A stretch of DNA of 8,592 bases, from positions 1 to 8,592 of the forward strand of contig JAFVZD010000083.1 of the NCBI GenBank assembly GCA_017508345.1. The letters run 5' to 3'. Positions 1 through 7,301 of this stretch are shown here, piece by piece. This DNA is from Clostridia bacterium (GTDB lineage: Bacteria > Bacillota_A > Clostridia > Christensenellales > UBA1242). Both the position numbers and the translations under genes were made by a program. Numbering within the stretch: the stretch's first letter is position 1; the number at the start of each line of letters is the position of its first letter. The notes below the pieces were generated by a model. The model did not search any database, was not told where the DNA came from, and saw only the letters and a program-made list of their open reading frames with translations.

Positions 1-183
1 GTTATTTTGCCTGTATTGGGTGTAATTGTTGTAGCGAAGTTTTATGGTTTACAAAATTTGGCGAGTAAAGTGCATCCTAAGTTTGCGATTATTTATTCTG
101 TTTTGATTTATTTATCAATTGGGCCAGGATTAGGGATTCCTCGTGCAGCGTCTTTACCATTTGAAATGGCAGTAGCACCATAT
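1..183 (+). CDS. brnQ: Branched-chain amino acid carrier BrnQ family, internal fragment (both ends missing)
   Basis: Reading frame 1 from the first base gives about 60 residues matching the second and third membrane segments and connecting loop of BrnQ/LivII-type Na+- or H+-coupled branched-chain amino acid importers. Seen: a hydrophobic run ILPVLGVIVVAK, then NLASKVHPKFAIIYSVLIYL, then the signature-like IGPGLGIPRAASLPFEMAVAP, which parallels the family's YLxIGPxxAxPRTAxxxFExGxAP block. The family is usually about 430-450 residues, so most of the protein is missing. The 5' part lies outside the window. The 3' part is cut at about base 180, after which the same frame only reads the antisense of pfkA and has no BrnQ character. 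The TTG at base 7 is an internal codon, not a start. It is the only plus-strand gene in the window, convergent with pfkA. Family assignment is good; symbol is by family only. Confidence 0.75.
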
Positions 184-977
184 TTAATAGCCAATGTCCT
201 ATCTGCCATATTTGGACCACCACCGCGTTGCATATACCCCAATATCACCGCTCTACATTCCTTATTTGTAGCTTTCTCCACCTTTTGCCTCAATTTCTCC
301 AAATCAAATTGCTTCTCTGCCAAAATCACAATAGGAGATTGATTGCCTCTATCTATCTCATCCAAAATCATCTCTACTACTGTAGTATCTTTTTTTGGGT
401 CCTCAGGTACTACCACAATATCACTCTCACTAGCGATAGCACTATACAATGCAATGTCACCACCATCACGCCCCATTGTCTCAATGAGAGCCACCCTCTC
501 ATTAGCACGCATAGTGGCCTGAATGTTGACTATCATATCTACCGCATTATTTACTGCAGTATCAAATCCGATTGACCTATCCGTACTATACACATCGTTA
601 TCTACCGTAGCCGGTATAGCCACCACTTTTACACCATACTCCGCTAGTTCATTCGCACCCCTGTATGTACCATTACCACCTATTACCACCAATGCCTCTA
701 TTCCTAATTTTTGCAAATTACTCACCGCCAGCCTCACACCAGCATCCTTGGTAAATTCCGCACTCCTACCCGTCATAATTTTGCTACCACCTAAGTTAAA
801 GATATCCGCTACATAGTCTCTATCCAATTGAACATAATCCATATCCAATATACCCTTGTATCCGCGTCTAAATGCGATTACCTCATAACCCAAATTGCAC
901 GCCATCTCGCATGCACTCTTTACGCACGCATTCATTCCAGGTGCGTCACCACCACTTGTCAATATTCCAATTCTCAT
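108..977 (-). CDS. pfkA: 6-phosphofructokinase, C-terminally truncated at an inverted junction
   Basis: This is a PfkA-family enzyme, phosphorylating fructose 6-phosphate to fructose 1,6-bisphosphate in glycolysis (cytosol, normally a homotetramer). Seen: N-terminal LTSGGDAPGMN (7-16 region), GGNGT (100-104), PATVDND with probable catalytic base D126, R71, R161, METMGR-like ETMGR (R170) and GYMQRGG (R251). Residues run one lower than E. coli numbering. Gly103 at the E. coli 104 position fits ATP rather than pyrophosphate as donor. Oddities: N102 replaces the usual Asp of GGDG; A123 replaces Gly of PGTIDND; Y248 replaces His249; K20, E24 and Q153 stand at E. coli effector-site arginines 21, 25 and 154. 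The family is about 320 residues. Here authentic sequence ends near residue 271 (base ~165), and the last 18 codons plus TAA are antisense brnQ. The ATG start has AGAGGTAAGGA upstream and lies 11 bases after dnaE, so it is co-transcribed. As read, the protein would probably not fold properly. Confidence 0.9.
   Translation of the reverse strand: MRIGILTSGGDAPGMNACVKSACEMACNLGYEVIAFRRGYKGILDMDYVQLDRDYVADIFNLGGSKIMTGRSAEFTKDAGVRLAVSNLQKLGIEALVVIGGNGTYRGANELAEYGVKVVAIPATVDNDVYSTDRSIGFDTAVNNAVDMIVNIQATMRANERVALIETMGRDGGDIALYSAIASESDIVVVPEDPKKDTTVVEMILDEIDRGNQSPIVILAEKQFDLEKLRQKVEKATNKECRAVILGYMQRGGGPNMADRTLAIKYGATAISNGKDAARGIPNPGPIDK
160..183. other. Inverted junction between brnQ and pfkA fragments
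   Basis: Plus-strand BrnQ similarity (FEMAVAPYL) continues to about base 180-183. Minus-strand PfkA similarity (LAIKYGATAI) continues down to about base 165. The two matches therefore overlap by roughly 15-20 bases, compatible with a short shared microhomology at a join. Neither gene is complete beyond this point, and the G/C skew changes sign here. It could be a genuine inversion or deletion endpoint or an amplification/assembly chimera; the sequence alone does not decide. Confidence 0.7.
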
Positions 978-988
978 AATCCTTACCT

Positions 989-3900
989 CTATTTTATTTT
1001 TACGCAGTCTTCACACAGTATTCCTAACAATTCATTTTGCATAGCTACACTATTATCTACCTTGTATGGTAATATAAATGCCTTGTTTGCAGTAGTACAT
1101 TTGGCTATTACTTGACTCCTACCAGGATAACTACTCAATATTCTGTATACCTTGCCATTGAGCTCATCGTCCGTCAAATCATATTTTAAATACAGCTTTG
1201 TCTCCGCCTCCATGCTAGGTTGCACTGATTGCACCTGAGGTTTTTCCTCATCCGCCCAAGATGTCATTCCCTCCACAGCAATAGTAGGTGCTTCGCCCTC
1301 GCGGATATTCACCCTACCTCTAATAGTCACCATATTGTCTACCACCAATTTGTCCCTAACATCAGCATATGCCTTAGGGAAAATTATAGCCTCATATGTA
1401 CCCTGAAAATCCTCCACACTAATTACTGCCATATCCTTGTTACCCATCTTGGTAGTCATCTTGCGTATACCATTAATTATACCTCCACAAGTCACTTTCA
1501 TACCATCAGATACCTGATCATACACTATCTGATTGTCCTCTCCGTCCTCACTCTCAATAACTGTACCACGCAACATACTACTATTGAGGTTAAATTGTTG
1601 CATCTTGCTACGATACTGCTCCAACGGATGACCTGACACATATATACCCAATACATCTTTCTCCATTCTCAACCTCTGTTGGTCTGGGTATTCATTGATA
1701 TTAGGATACTGTATCTTGTTTACCTTGGCATCCTCTTTGAGTACATTATCAAATAACGATATCTGACCATTGGACTGAAATTTCCTGTCATTGGCCACTT
1801 GCTCTACCATTTGGTCATACACCGCCATCATTTGGCTACGCGGTACACCAAAGCAATCAAACGCACCACCGCTAATCATAGACTCCAAAAATCTCTTGTT
1901 GTGTGCCTGGCTACCCATACGGCTAATGAAATCCTGCAAGTCCTTGAATTCTCCATTCTTTTCGCGCTCCTCCACTAGTTGCTCTACCAACCCCACACCT
2001 ACATTCTTTATTCCACCTAAACCAAACCTGATATTATCACCCTCTACACTAAAATATGCCCTAGACTTGTTTACATTAGGGTGCAATATCTCTATCCCAT
2101 GTTGTTCAGCCAATTCCATATAGTGCTTGGTTTCATCCGCTTTTGTTATTCTGTTATTGATAATTGCACAATAAAACTCTGTAATATAATAAGTCTTGAT
2201 ATACGCAGTTTGGTACAATACATGAGCATACGCAGCAGCATGTGCCTTGTTGAAAGCATAACTACCAAATTTCTCCATCTTGTTCCACAATTTCTCTGCC
2301 ACTTCTTGCTTCATTCCCAGTTTTACCGCACCAGCAATGCTCTTTTCTCCCTTAGGGTCCTCCCAACCGAATATAAATTTCTCTTTTTCTTCGGCAAGTT
2401 TCTCCTTCATCTTTTTACCCATTATCTTACGAACATTATCCGCTTGACCTAAGGTATAACCAGCAATCTTTCTACATATCATCATAACCTGCTCTTGATA
2501 TATCATTACACCAAAGGTTACATCCAATACATCTCGCATTCGCTCATCATCGTACACAATACTATCCGGATTACGCCTATTATTTAGATATGTCGGTATC
2601 TCATCCATTGGTCCCGGTCTATATATCGCTCCTATTACAGTCAAATCCTCTAGGTTGACAGGCTTCATATCCATAGTGAGTTTTCGCATACCACCACTCT
2701 CTATCTGGAATATTCCATCTGTATCCCCTGTCGCCATCATCTTATACACATTCTGGTCGTCATAGTCAATATGGTCAAAATCTATATCCACACCACGAGT
2801 TTTCTTGATTGTCCTAGCCATTAGGTCTAGGTCCGTGAGTGTAATCAATCCCAAAAAGTCCATTTTCAAGAGTCCCAGCTCCTCCACTTCCTTTTTGTCA
2901 AATTGCGTAGTCACCATATCACCATTCTTGGCTAACGGAGAGTGCATGTCCACTGGATCATTACATATTATTACACCCGCCGCGTGGATACTCGTATTCC
3001 TAGGCATATTCTCTAGTTTGATTGCCACATCCACAATCTTTTGTATCAATGGGTCATTGTCATACATGGCCTTTAGGTCTTGCACAATATATTTGTCATT
3101 CTCTGGGTCCTCATCCAAGCCAAACAACTTTTTGATAGCAGGTGACTTTGGCATATTCTGCGGTGCAGGAAACAACTTAGTCATCTTGTCCACTTCGCTA
3201 TAAGGCATCTTTAGTACCCTAGCCACATCCTTGATAGCCGCCTTTGGTGCCAGTGTACCAAATGTAATTATCTGACAAACATTGTCCTCACCATATTTAT
3301 TGGACACATAATCTATAATTTCACCACGGCGTACCGGACAAAAATCTATATCAAAGTCTGGTGGGCTAATACGCTCAGGATTCAAAAAACGCTCAAAATA
3401 CAAGGCAAACCTGAGCGGGTCAATATTGGTTATTCCCAAGGCATACGCCACAATACTAGCCGCACCACTACCACGACCCGGACCTACCGGTACACCTATA
3501 CTCCTAGCATAATTGATAAAGTCCCACACCACCAAGAAATAATCCAAAAAACCACTGCCATGTATTATCCCCAATTCATATTCCGCACGCTCAGTAATCT
3601 CGTCCGTGATTTCTCCATACTTTTTCTTGAGTCCCTCAAATGTGATTTGCCTCAAATACTCTAGATTGGTCATTCCCTCTGGCACATCCTTGGATACCGG
3701 ATAAAAGTGACTCTTAAAGTCCAATTCCACCTCACACTTCTCCGCTATCTCCAATGTATTGTCAATACTCTCAGGATGTCCGGGAAACAATGCCCTCATC
3801 TCCTCCTCAGTCTTGAGATAATACTCTTGACCATCCATTCGCATCCTATCTGGGTCATCAATAGTCTTTCCTGTCTGGATACACAACATTACATCCTGCA

Positions 3901-4540
3901 TCTCTGCATCCTCTTTGTTTAGATAATGCACATCATTGGTAGCAATGGTCTTGACACCAATTTTCTCTGCCAAACTAAATAAATGTGGCAAAATTTTACG
4001 CTGGTCATCTATTCCGTGGTCCTGTACCTCTATATAAAAATCTCCCGGTGCAAACATATTCTTTAGCCTGAGTGCCAGTTTCTCTGCCTCGTCATACTTC
4101 TCTGCCAATAACAACCTAGGTATGTTACCCGCTAGACACGCACTACTACATATGAGTCCCTCGCTATACTTCTCTAGTGTATCAAAGTCTATCCTTGGCT
4201 TGTAATAAAATCCCTTTACCCAAGCAATACTATTCAACTTCATTAGATTCTGATACCCTGTCTGATTCTTAGCTATCAATACTAGGTGATTTATCTGCGG
4301 TTTACCAGTCTTGTCAGTCAAATCCGGTGATACATAAAATTCCGTACCAATCAGCGGTTTGATTCCATTATCCTTGCACGCCTTATAAAATTTCACCGCA
4401 CCATACATATTGCCATGGTCTGTTATTGCACATGCAGGACTACCACGCTCTTTTAGTATTTTTACCAATTTTTTTATCCTAGCCGCTCCATCTAGTAAAC
4501 TATACTCAGTATGCAAATGCAAATGTACAAAATTCTCCAT
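989..4540 (-). CDS. dnaE: DNA polymerase III alpha subunit (DnaE)
   Basis: Replicative DNA polymerase of the C family, 1183 residues, close to the usual 1150-1180 of the DnaE1 type. Domains in order: PHP domain (about 1-280), starting HLHLHTEYS; polymerase core with GPGRGSGAAS (353-362), PDFDIDF (394-400; catalytic D397 and D399) and MDFLGL (third catalytic D561); fingers with IYRPGPMDEIP (639-649), YQEQVM and FNKAHAAAYA (763-772); helix-hairpin-helix region around 815-900; a beta-clamp-binding motif QISLF (926-930) followed by D; OB fold (about 1015-1092); and a short C-terminal domain (1115-1183). The PHP metal ligands appear complete (H8, H10, D41, H42, E67, H85, H175, D203, H205), as in PHP domains with 3'-5' exonuclease activity. 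The ATG start is preceded by AAGAGGAG ten bases upstream, overlapping the end of whiA; the gap to whiA is 7 bases. No frameshift or missing catalytic residue seen. Confidence 0.98.
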   Translation of the reverse strand: MENFVHLHLHTEYSLLDGAARIKKLVKILKERGSPACAITDHGNMYGAVKFYKACKDNGIKPLIGTEFYVSPDLTDKTGKPQINHLVLIAKNQTGYQNLMKLNSIAWVKGFYYKPRIDFDTLEKYSEGLICSSACLAGNIPRLLLAEKYDEAEKLALRLKNMFAPGDFYIEVQDHGIDDQRKILPHLFSLAEKIGVKTIATNDVHYLNKEDAEMQDVMLCIQTGKTIDDPDRMRMDGQEYYLKTEEEMRALFPGHPESIDNTLEIAEKCEVELDFKSHFYPVSKDVPEGMTNLEYLRQITFEGLKKKYGEITDEITERAEYELGIIHGSGFLDYFLVVWDFINYARSIGVPVGPGRGSGAASIVAYALGITNIDPLRFALYFERFLNPERISPPDFDIDFCPVRRGEIIDYVSNKYGEDNVCQIITFGTLAPKAAIKDVARVLKMPYSEVDKMTKLFPAPQNMPKSPAIKKLFGLDEDPENDKYIVQDLKAMYDNDPLIQKIVDVAIKLENMPRNTSIHAAGVIICNDPVDMHSPLAKNGDMVTTQFDKKEVEELGLLKMDFLGLITLTDLDLMARTIKKTRGVDIDFDHIDYDDQNVYKMMATGDTDGIFQIESGGMRKLTMDMKPVNLEDLTVIGAIYRPGPMDEIPTYLNNRRNPDSIVYDDERMRDVLDVTFGVMIYQEQVMMICRKIAGYTLGQADNVRKIMGKKMKEKLAEEKEKFIFGWEDPKGEKSIAGAVKLGMKQEVAEKLWNKMEKFGSYAFNKAHAAAYAHVLYQTAYIKTYYITEFYCAIINNRITKADETKHYMELAEQHGIEILHPNVNKSRAYFSVEGDNIRFGLGGIKNVGVGLVEQLVEEREKNGEFKDLQDFISRMGSQAHNKRFLESMISGGAFDCFGVPRSQMMAVYDQMVEQVANDRKFQSNGQISLFDNVLKEDAKVNKIQYPNINEYPDQQRLRMEKDVLGIYVSGHPLEQYRSKMQQFNLNSSMLRGTVIESEDGEDNQIVYDQVSDGMKVTCGGIINGIRKMTTKMGNKDMAVISVEDFQGTYEAIIFPKAYADVRDKLVVDNMVTIRGRVNIREGEAPTIAVEGMTSWADEEKPQVQSVQPSMEAETKLYLKYDLTDDELNGKVYRILSSYPGRSQVIAKCTTANKAFILPYKVDNSVAMQNELLGILCEDCVKIK

Positions 4541-4547
4541 TTAGCCC

Positions 4548-5570
4548 TTACTCCTCTTGTGTTTTGATACTTTCATCTTGATTTGCCTCACCCAATTCTG
4601 CCCTTATATCACTAGCCATCTTCATTATCTTTCTCAGTCTGTGATTAATACCACTCTTGGTTAATGGCTCAGTCATCAGTTTTGCCAAATTCTCTAGATT
4701 TTCATCCGGATTGGCCAACCTCAACATACACAATTCATATAATGCTGGACTCAATGATTCTAGCCCCACAGTATCGCGTATGTACTCAATGGCAGCAATC
4801 TGCCTCAAAGATGCCTGTACCATTTTTTCCATATTACTATTCAGACAATTCAATTGCCTATTCAGCTGATTACGCACCTCTCGCACCGCGAATTCATTCT
4901 GTAATACCATTACCGCATTATTGGCCCCTACCATCGCCAGCACATCACTAACCAATTCTGCCTCTTTGATATACACCACAAATAGTTTTTTCCTCTGCAT
5001 CATTTTGGAATGTATCCCCACACTAGCTAGCAAATGACCAAAGTCCCCCGCCAATTCGTATTGATTGAATACAAACTCCATATGATAACCACCAGTGTGC
5101 TTCTTGAGATTATTGATGTCCTTTATCACAATATTAGCACTAGCACAACCTAGGAATGCACCTATGATAAAGTTCTTGATACAGCACTCATTCTCCACAA
5201 TCATCCTTGATACCCCTCGTGCTATCACCGTGCTACCATCATATTCTTGCTTCAATACAAAACAATCATACAATACTTTTTGTGACAACTCTACCGGAAA
5301 TTCTATACTGTACCTAGTATTGTGATTGCTAGTCTCCTCTTGTTTGAGTACCAAGCAATCCTCCACCTCGTATATGCGATTAACCAATTGCGATACTCTA
5401 TCAAATAGCCCCAATATCTCAGTATTCAATACCACATAATACTGTTTGTTGGTTAGACTCAATACACCACATGTCCTGATTATAGCAGATAGCTGTGCCC
5501 TGCAACAACACACACTCTCTGGTATTCCACTCTCTACTACTTCATTCTTTGCATCTGACGAAAATGACAT
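4548..5570 (-). CDS. whiA: WhiA, DNA-binding regulator of sporulation/cell division
   Basis: WhiA-family protein, 340 residues against a usual 310-330. Known role: transcription factor for sporulation septation genes in Streptomyces, and a factor in cell division and chromosome segregation in Bacillus, where it binds DNA. Seen: the N-terminal MSFSSDAKNE opening typical of the family; CCCRAQLSAIIRTCG (21-35); a LAGLIDADG-homing-endonuclease-like scaffold around 125-215 with CCIKNFIIGAFLG, GYHMEFVF and VVYIKEAELVSDVL; the conserved EVRNQLNRQLNC (231-242); and a C-terminal helix-turn-helix centred on LTKSGINHRLRKI (303-315). The last 25 residues are a charged tail beyond the usual end. The ATG start has AAAAGGGG six bases upstream. 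It heads a likely whiA-dnaE-pfkA transcription unit. The usual upstream partners rapZ and glmR are not present. Confidence 0.96.
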   Translation of the reverse strand: MSFSSDAKNEVVESGIPESVCCCRAQLSAIIRTCGVLSLTNKQYYVVLNTEILGLFDRVSQLVNRIYEVEDCLVLKQEETSNHNTRYSIEFPVELSQKVLYDCFVLKQEYDGSTVIARGVSRMIVENECCIKNFIIGAFLGCASANIVIKDINNLKKHTGGYHMEFVFNQYELAGDFGHLLASVGIHSKMMQRKKLFVVYIKEAELVSDVLAMVGANNAVMVLQNEFAVREVRNQLNRQLNCLNSNMEKMVQASLRQIAAIEYIRDTVGLESLSPALYELCMLRLANPDENLENLAKLMTEPLTKSGINHRLRKIMKMASDIRAELGEANQDESIKTQEE

Positions 5571-5594
5571 AATATTCCCCTTTTACTTTTGTAT

Positions 5595-5623
5595 ATTGTA
5601 CACTACTTTTTACATTTTGACTA
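5595..5623 (-). promoter_or_regulatory. Candidate sigma-A-type promoter for whiA-dnaE-pfkA
   Basis: On the minus strand TAGTCA (5623-5618; 4 of 6 to TTGACA) is followed by a 17-base spacer and TACAAT (5600-5595; 5 of 6 to TATAAT). Initiation about 7 bases downstream would leave a leader of roughly 15-20 bases before the whiA Shine-Dalgarno. The -35 overlaps the PHP gene's TAG stop. The region is AT-rich, so chance matches are likely; the 50-base gap, the largest in the cluster, makes it plausible. Confidence 0.35.
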
Positions 5624-6367
5624 GATTTTTTCACTAATTTTTGCTAAATTCACAATATTTTCCACCGGAATATTGAGTCTGGGTATTGCCTCTTGTATTT
5701 TACTATACTCTCCTACACGCTCTGGTGAATGTGCATCGCTACCTATTATTAGTTTATTTCCATTTGCTTTCATATAATCTATTTCTTGCTGATCAAAGAA
5801 CATTCGCTTTGCATTCAATTCTATAAATGTACCCTTTTGTTTCGCAATATCCGCTATAGGTGCTACATTCACCCTCTTGTATTCATGCAAATGCACTACC
5901 GTAGTTATAGGATATCGCTCTATTGCACGCACATACATCTCTGTTAGTATGCTAGAATGCCTACTACTATTCCACAACAAATTCCTGATTTTTAGGCTAA
6001 AAAACTCGCTAAACTTACTATATTTGACCGCCCTGTGCAAACCCATATTGATTACATCAAATTGCTTACATTCATCCAGTGACAAATCTATCTCACCTTT
6101 TTTGGATATTAGATTGGTTTCTATTCCCAGCAAAATCTCAATATCATATATTTTACGCAGTCTTTCTATCTCCCTACGCATTTGTAGCAATCTATCTCGC
6201 TTCATTCCGTGCAAAGTATGGTTGTACCCATGGTCCGTTATAGCAATACTATCTAGCCCCTTATTCACCGCTTCCCTCACATTATCCCCAATACTGCCAC
6301 TACCATCACTAAATATTGTGTGCGTATGCCAATCCTTAGTCAACCTATATTCATTTTTATCAAACAT
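5621..6367 (-). CDS. PHP-domain phosphoesterase, stand-alone
   Basis: A 248-residue member of the polymerase-and-histidinol-phosphatase (PHP) superfamily, metal-dependent phosphoesterases with a TIM-barrel-like fold. Seen metal-binding motifs in order: HTHT (H14, H16), FSDG (D21), ITDHG (D45, H46), GIETNL (E83), GLH (H111), VVHLH (H159, H161) and GSDAH (D211, H213). All standard ligands appear present, so it should be catalytically competent. The substrate is unknown; related clostridial proteins lie between murB and rapZ and are often annotated as histidinol-phosphatase-like, but no his genes are in view and I would not infer histidine synthesis. It starts at ATG inside the last codons of murB (8-base overlap), with GGGGAAGAGG just upstream, so it is translationally coupled to murB. 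About 245 residues is normal for the family. No transmembrane segment or signal peptide is seen. Confidence 0.9.
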   Translation of the reverse strand: MFDKNEYRLTKDWHTHTIFSDGSGSIGDNVREAVNKGLDSIAITDHGYNHTLHGMKRDRLLQMRREIERLRKIYDIEILLGIETNLISKKGEIDLSLDECKQFDVINMGLHRAVKYSKFSEFFSLKIRNLLWNSSRHSSILTEMYVRAIERYPITTVVHLHEYKRVNVAPIADIAKQKGTFIELNAKRMFFDQQEIDYMKANGNKLIIGSDAHSPERVGEYSKIQEAIPRLNIPVENIVNLAKISEKI

Positions 6368-7268
6368 TACCTCTTCCCCAATATACTATCTCCACATCCA
6401 GCCGTTTACCCCAATCTCTGTATATCTTCTCCTTTATAATTTTTATTAATTCTAATACATCATCACTACTGGCTTTGCCCACATTCACTACAAAGTTCGC
6501 GTGCTCAGTGGATATCATAGCATCACCTACACGATACCCTTTTAGCCCACTCCTGTCAATCATCTTTGCAGGTGCGATTTCTGTATTATTGAATATACAA
6601 CCAGCATTGGGATACCGTACATTTTGAGTGGCCATTCTGTACTCCATATTTTGTCGCATTTTATCCTGTATTTTCTCACTCGCTTCCCTATGCCCTAGCA
6701 TATCTACTCCTATTATAGCACAAGTTGTATCATTTTTGAAAACACTTTTGCGATAATTAAATAAAATTTTTTCATTTTCTACACTTTTTACTATCCCGTC
6801 TTGCCAAATTGTCACCTTTTGGACTATTTTTGACATATCACCCCCAAATGCTCCCGCATTCCCTACCACCGCTCCACCTACACTACCCGGTATCCCAGCA
6901 CACCACTCCATCCCACCTATTTGGTTTGATTTGGCTAGTTCACTCACTTTTGCCAATGCCACACCACACTCCGCCAATATTGTGTTATCCTGCACTACTA
7001 TTTTGTCTAAATTCCTAGTATTAATCACTATGCCGTCTATACCCGCACTATCTACTAGTATATTAGAGCCTCTACCCAATATCCACCTATTTATTTTAGC
7101 CAACCTACATACATCCAGTATACGCACATACTCACTTGTATCTATGGGTACACACATCAATTCACATATGCCCCCTATCCCAAAAGTAGTGTAGTGTCTC
7201 AACTCCACATTTTCCAGCATTTTTATCCCCGCCAATTGTTGCTTGACAATTTGTATTTTGTTACACAT
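6360..7268 (-). CDS. murB: UDP-N-acetylenolpyruvoylglucosamine reductase (MurB)
   Basis: MurB reduces UDP-GlcNAc-enolpyruvate to UDP-MurNAc with NADPH and FAD, the second committed step of peptidoglycan precursor synthesis, in the cytosol. It has 302 residues, normal for the shorter type II form. Seen: TTFGIGG (27-33); FAD-binding GRGSNILV (65-72); GIPGSVGGAVVGNAGAFGG (125-143); YRKS (172-175) with R173 at the E. coli Arg159 position; RYPNAGCIFNN (218-228); GLKGYRVGDAMIS (241-253); HANFVVNVG; and a terminal LDVEIVYWG carrying E293, equivalent to E. coli Glu325. The proton-donating Ser of the PxAGSxF motif is replaced by C224. The YRKS form and the lack of the long Tyr-containing insert agree with type II. 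The ATG is preceded by AAGGAAGGTGAG, the best Shine-Dalgarno in the window. It lies 33 bases after the solute-binding-like gene and overlaps the PHP gene by 8 bases. Confidence 0.96.
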   Translation of the reverse strand: MCNKIQIVKQQLAGIKMLENVELRHYTTFGIGGICELMCVPIDTSEYVRILDVCRLAKINRWILGRGSNILVDSAGIDGIVINTRNLDKIVVQDNTILAECGVALAKVSELAKSNQIGGMEWCAGIPGSVGGAVVGNAGAFGGDMSKIVQKVTIWQDGIVKSVENEKILFNYRKSVFKNDTTCAIIGVDMLGHREASEKIQDKMRQNMEYRMATQNVRYPNAGCIFNNTEIAPAKMIDRSGLKGYRVGDAMISTEHANFVVNVGKASSDDVLELIKIIKEKIYRDWGKRLDVEIVYWGRGNV

Positions 7269-7301
7269 TATCTCACCTTCCTTTTTGTTTTACGCATAGT
7301 T

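Noticed and set aside
7..342. A single 111-residue plus-strand protein starting at TTG 7
   Set aside because: Only the first ~60 residues look like a real protein (BrnQ); the rest is the antisense of pfkA. TTG 7 is an internal codon.
5877..6449. A 190-codon plus-strand open frame opposite the PHP gene
   Set aside because: It lies wholly antisense to strongly supported genes with intact motifs and its translation has no recognisable domain; long antisense frames follow from the skewed composition.
989..7268. A novel defence, mobile or biosynthetic system
   Set aside because: Every gene in this stretch is a recognisable conserved housekeeping family; I see no repeats, transposase, CRISPR array or toxin-antitoxin pair.
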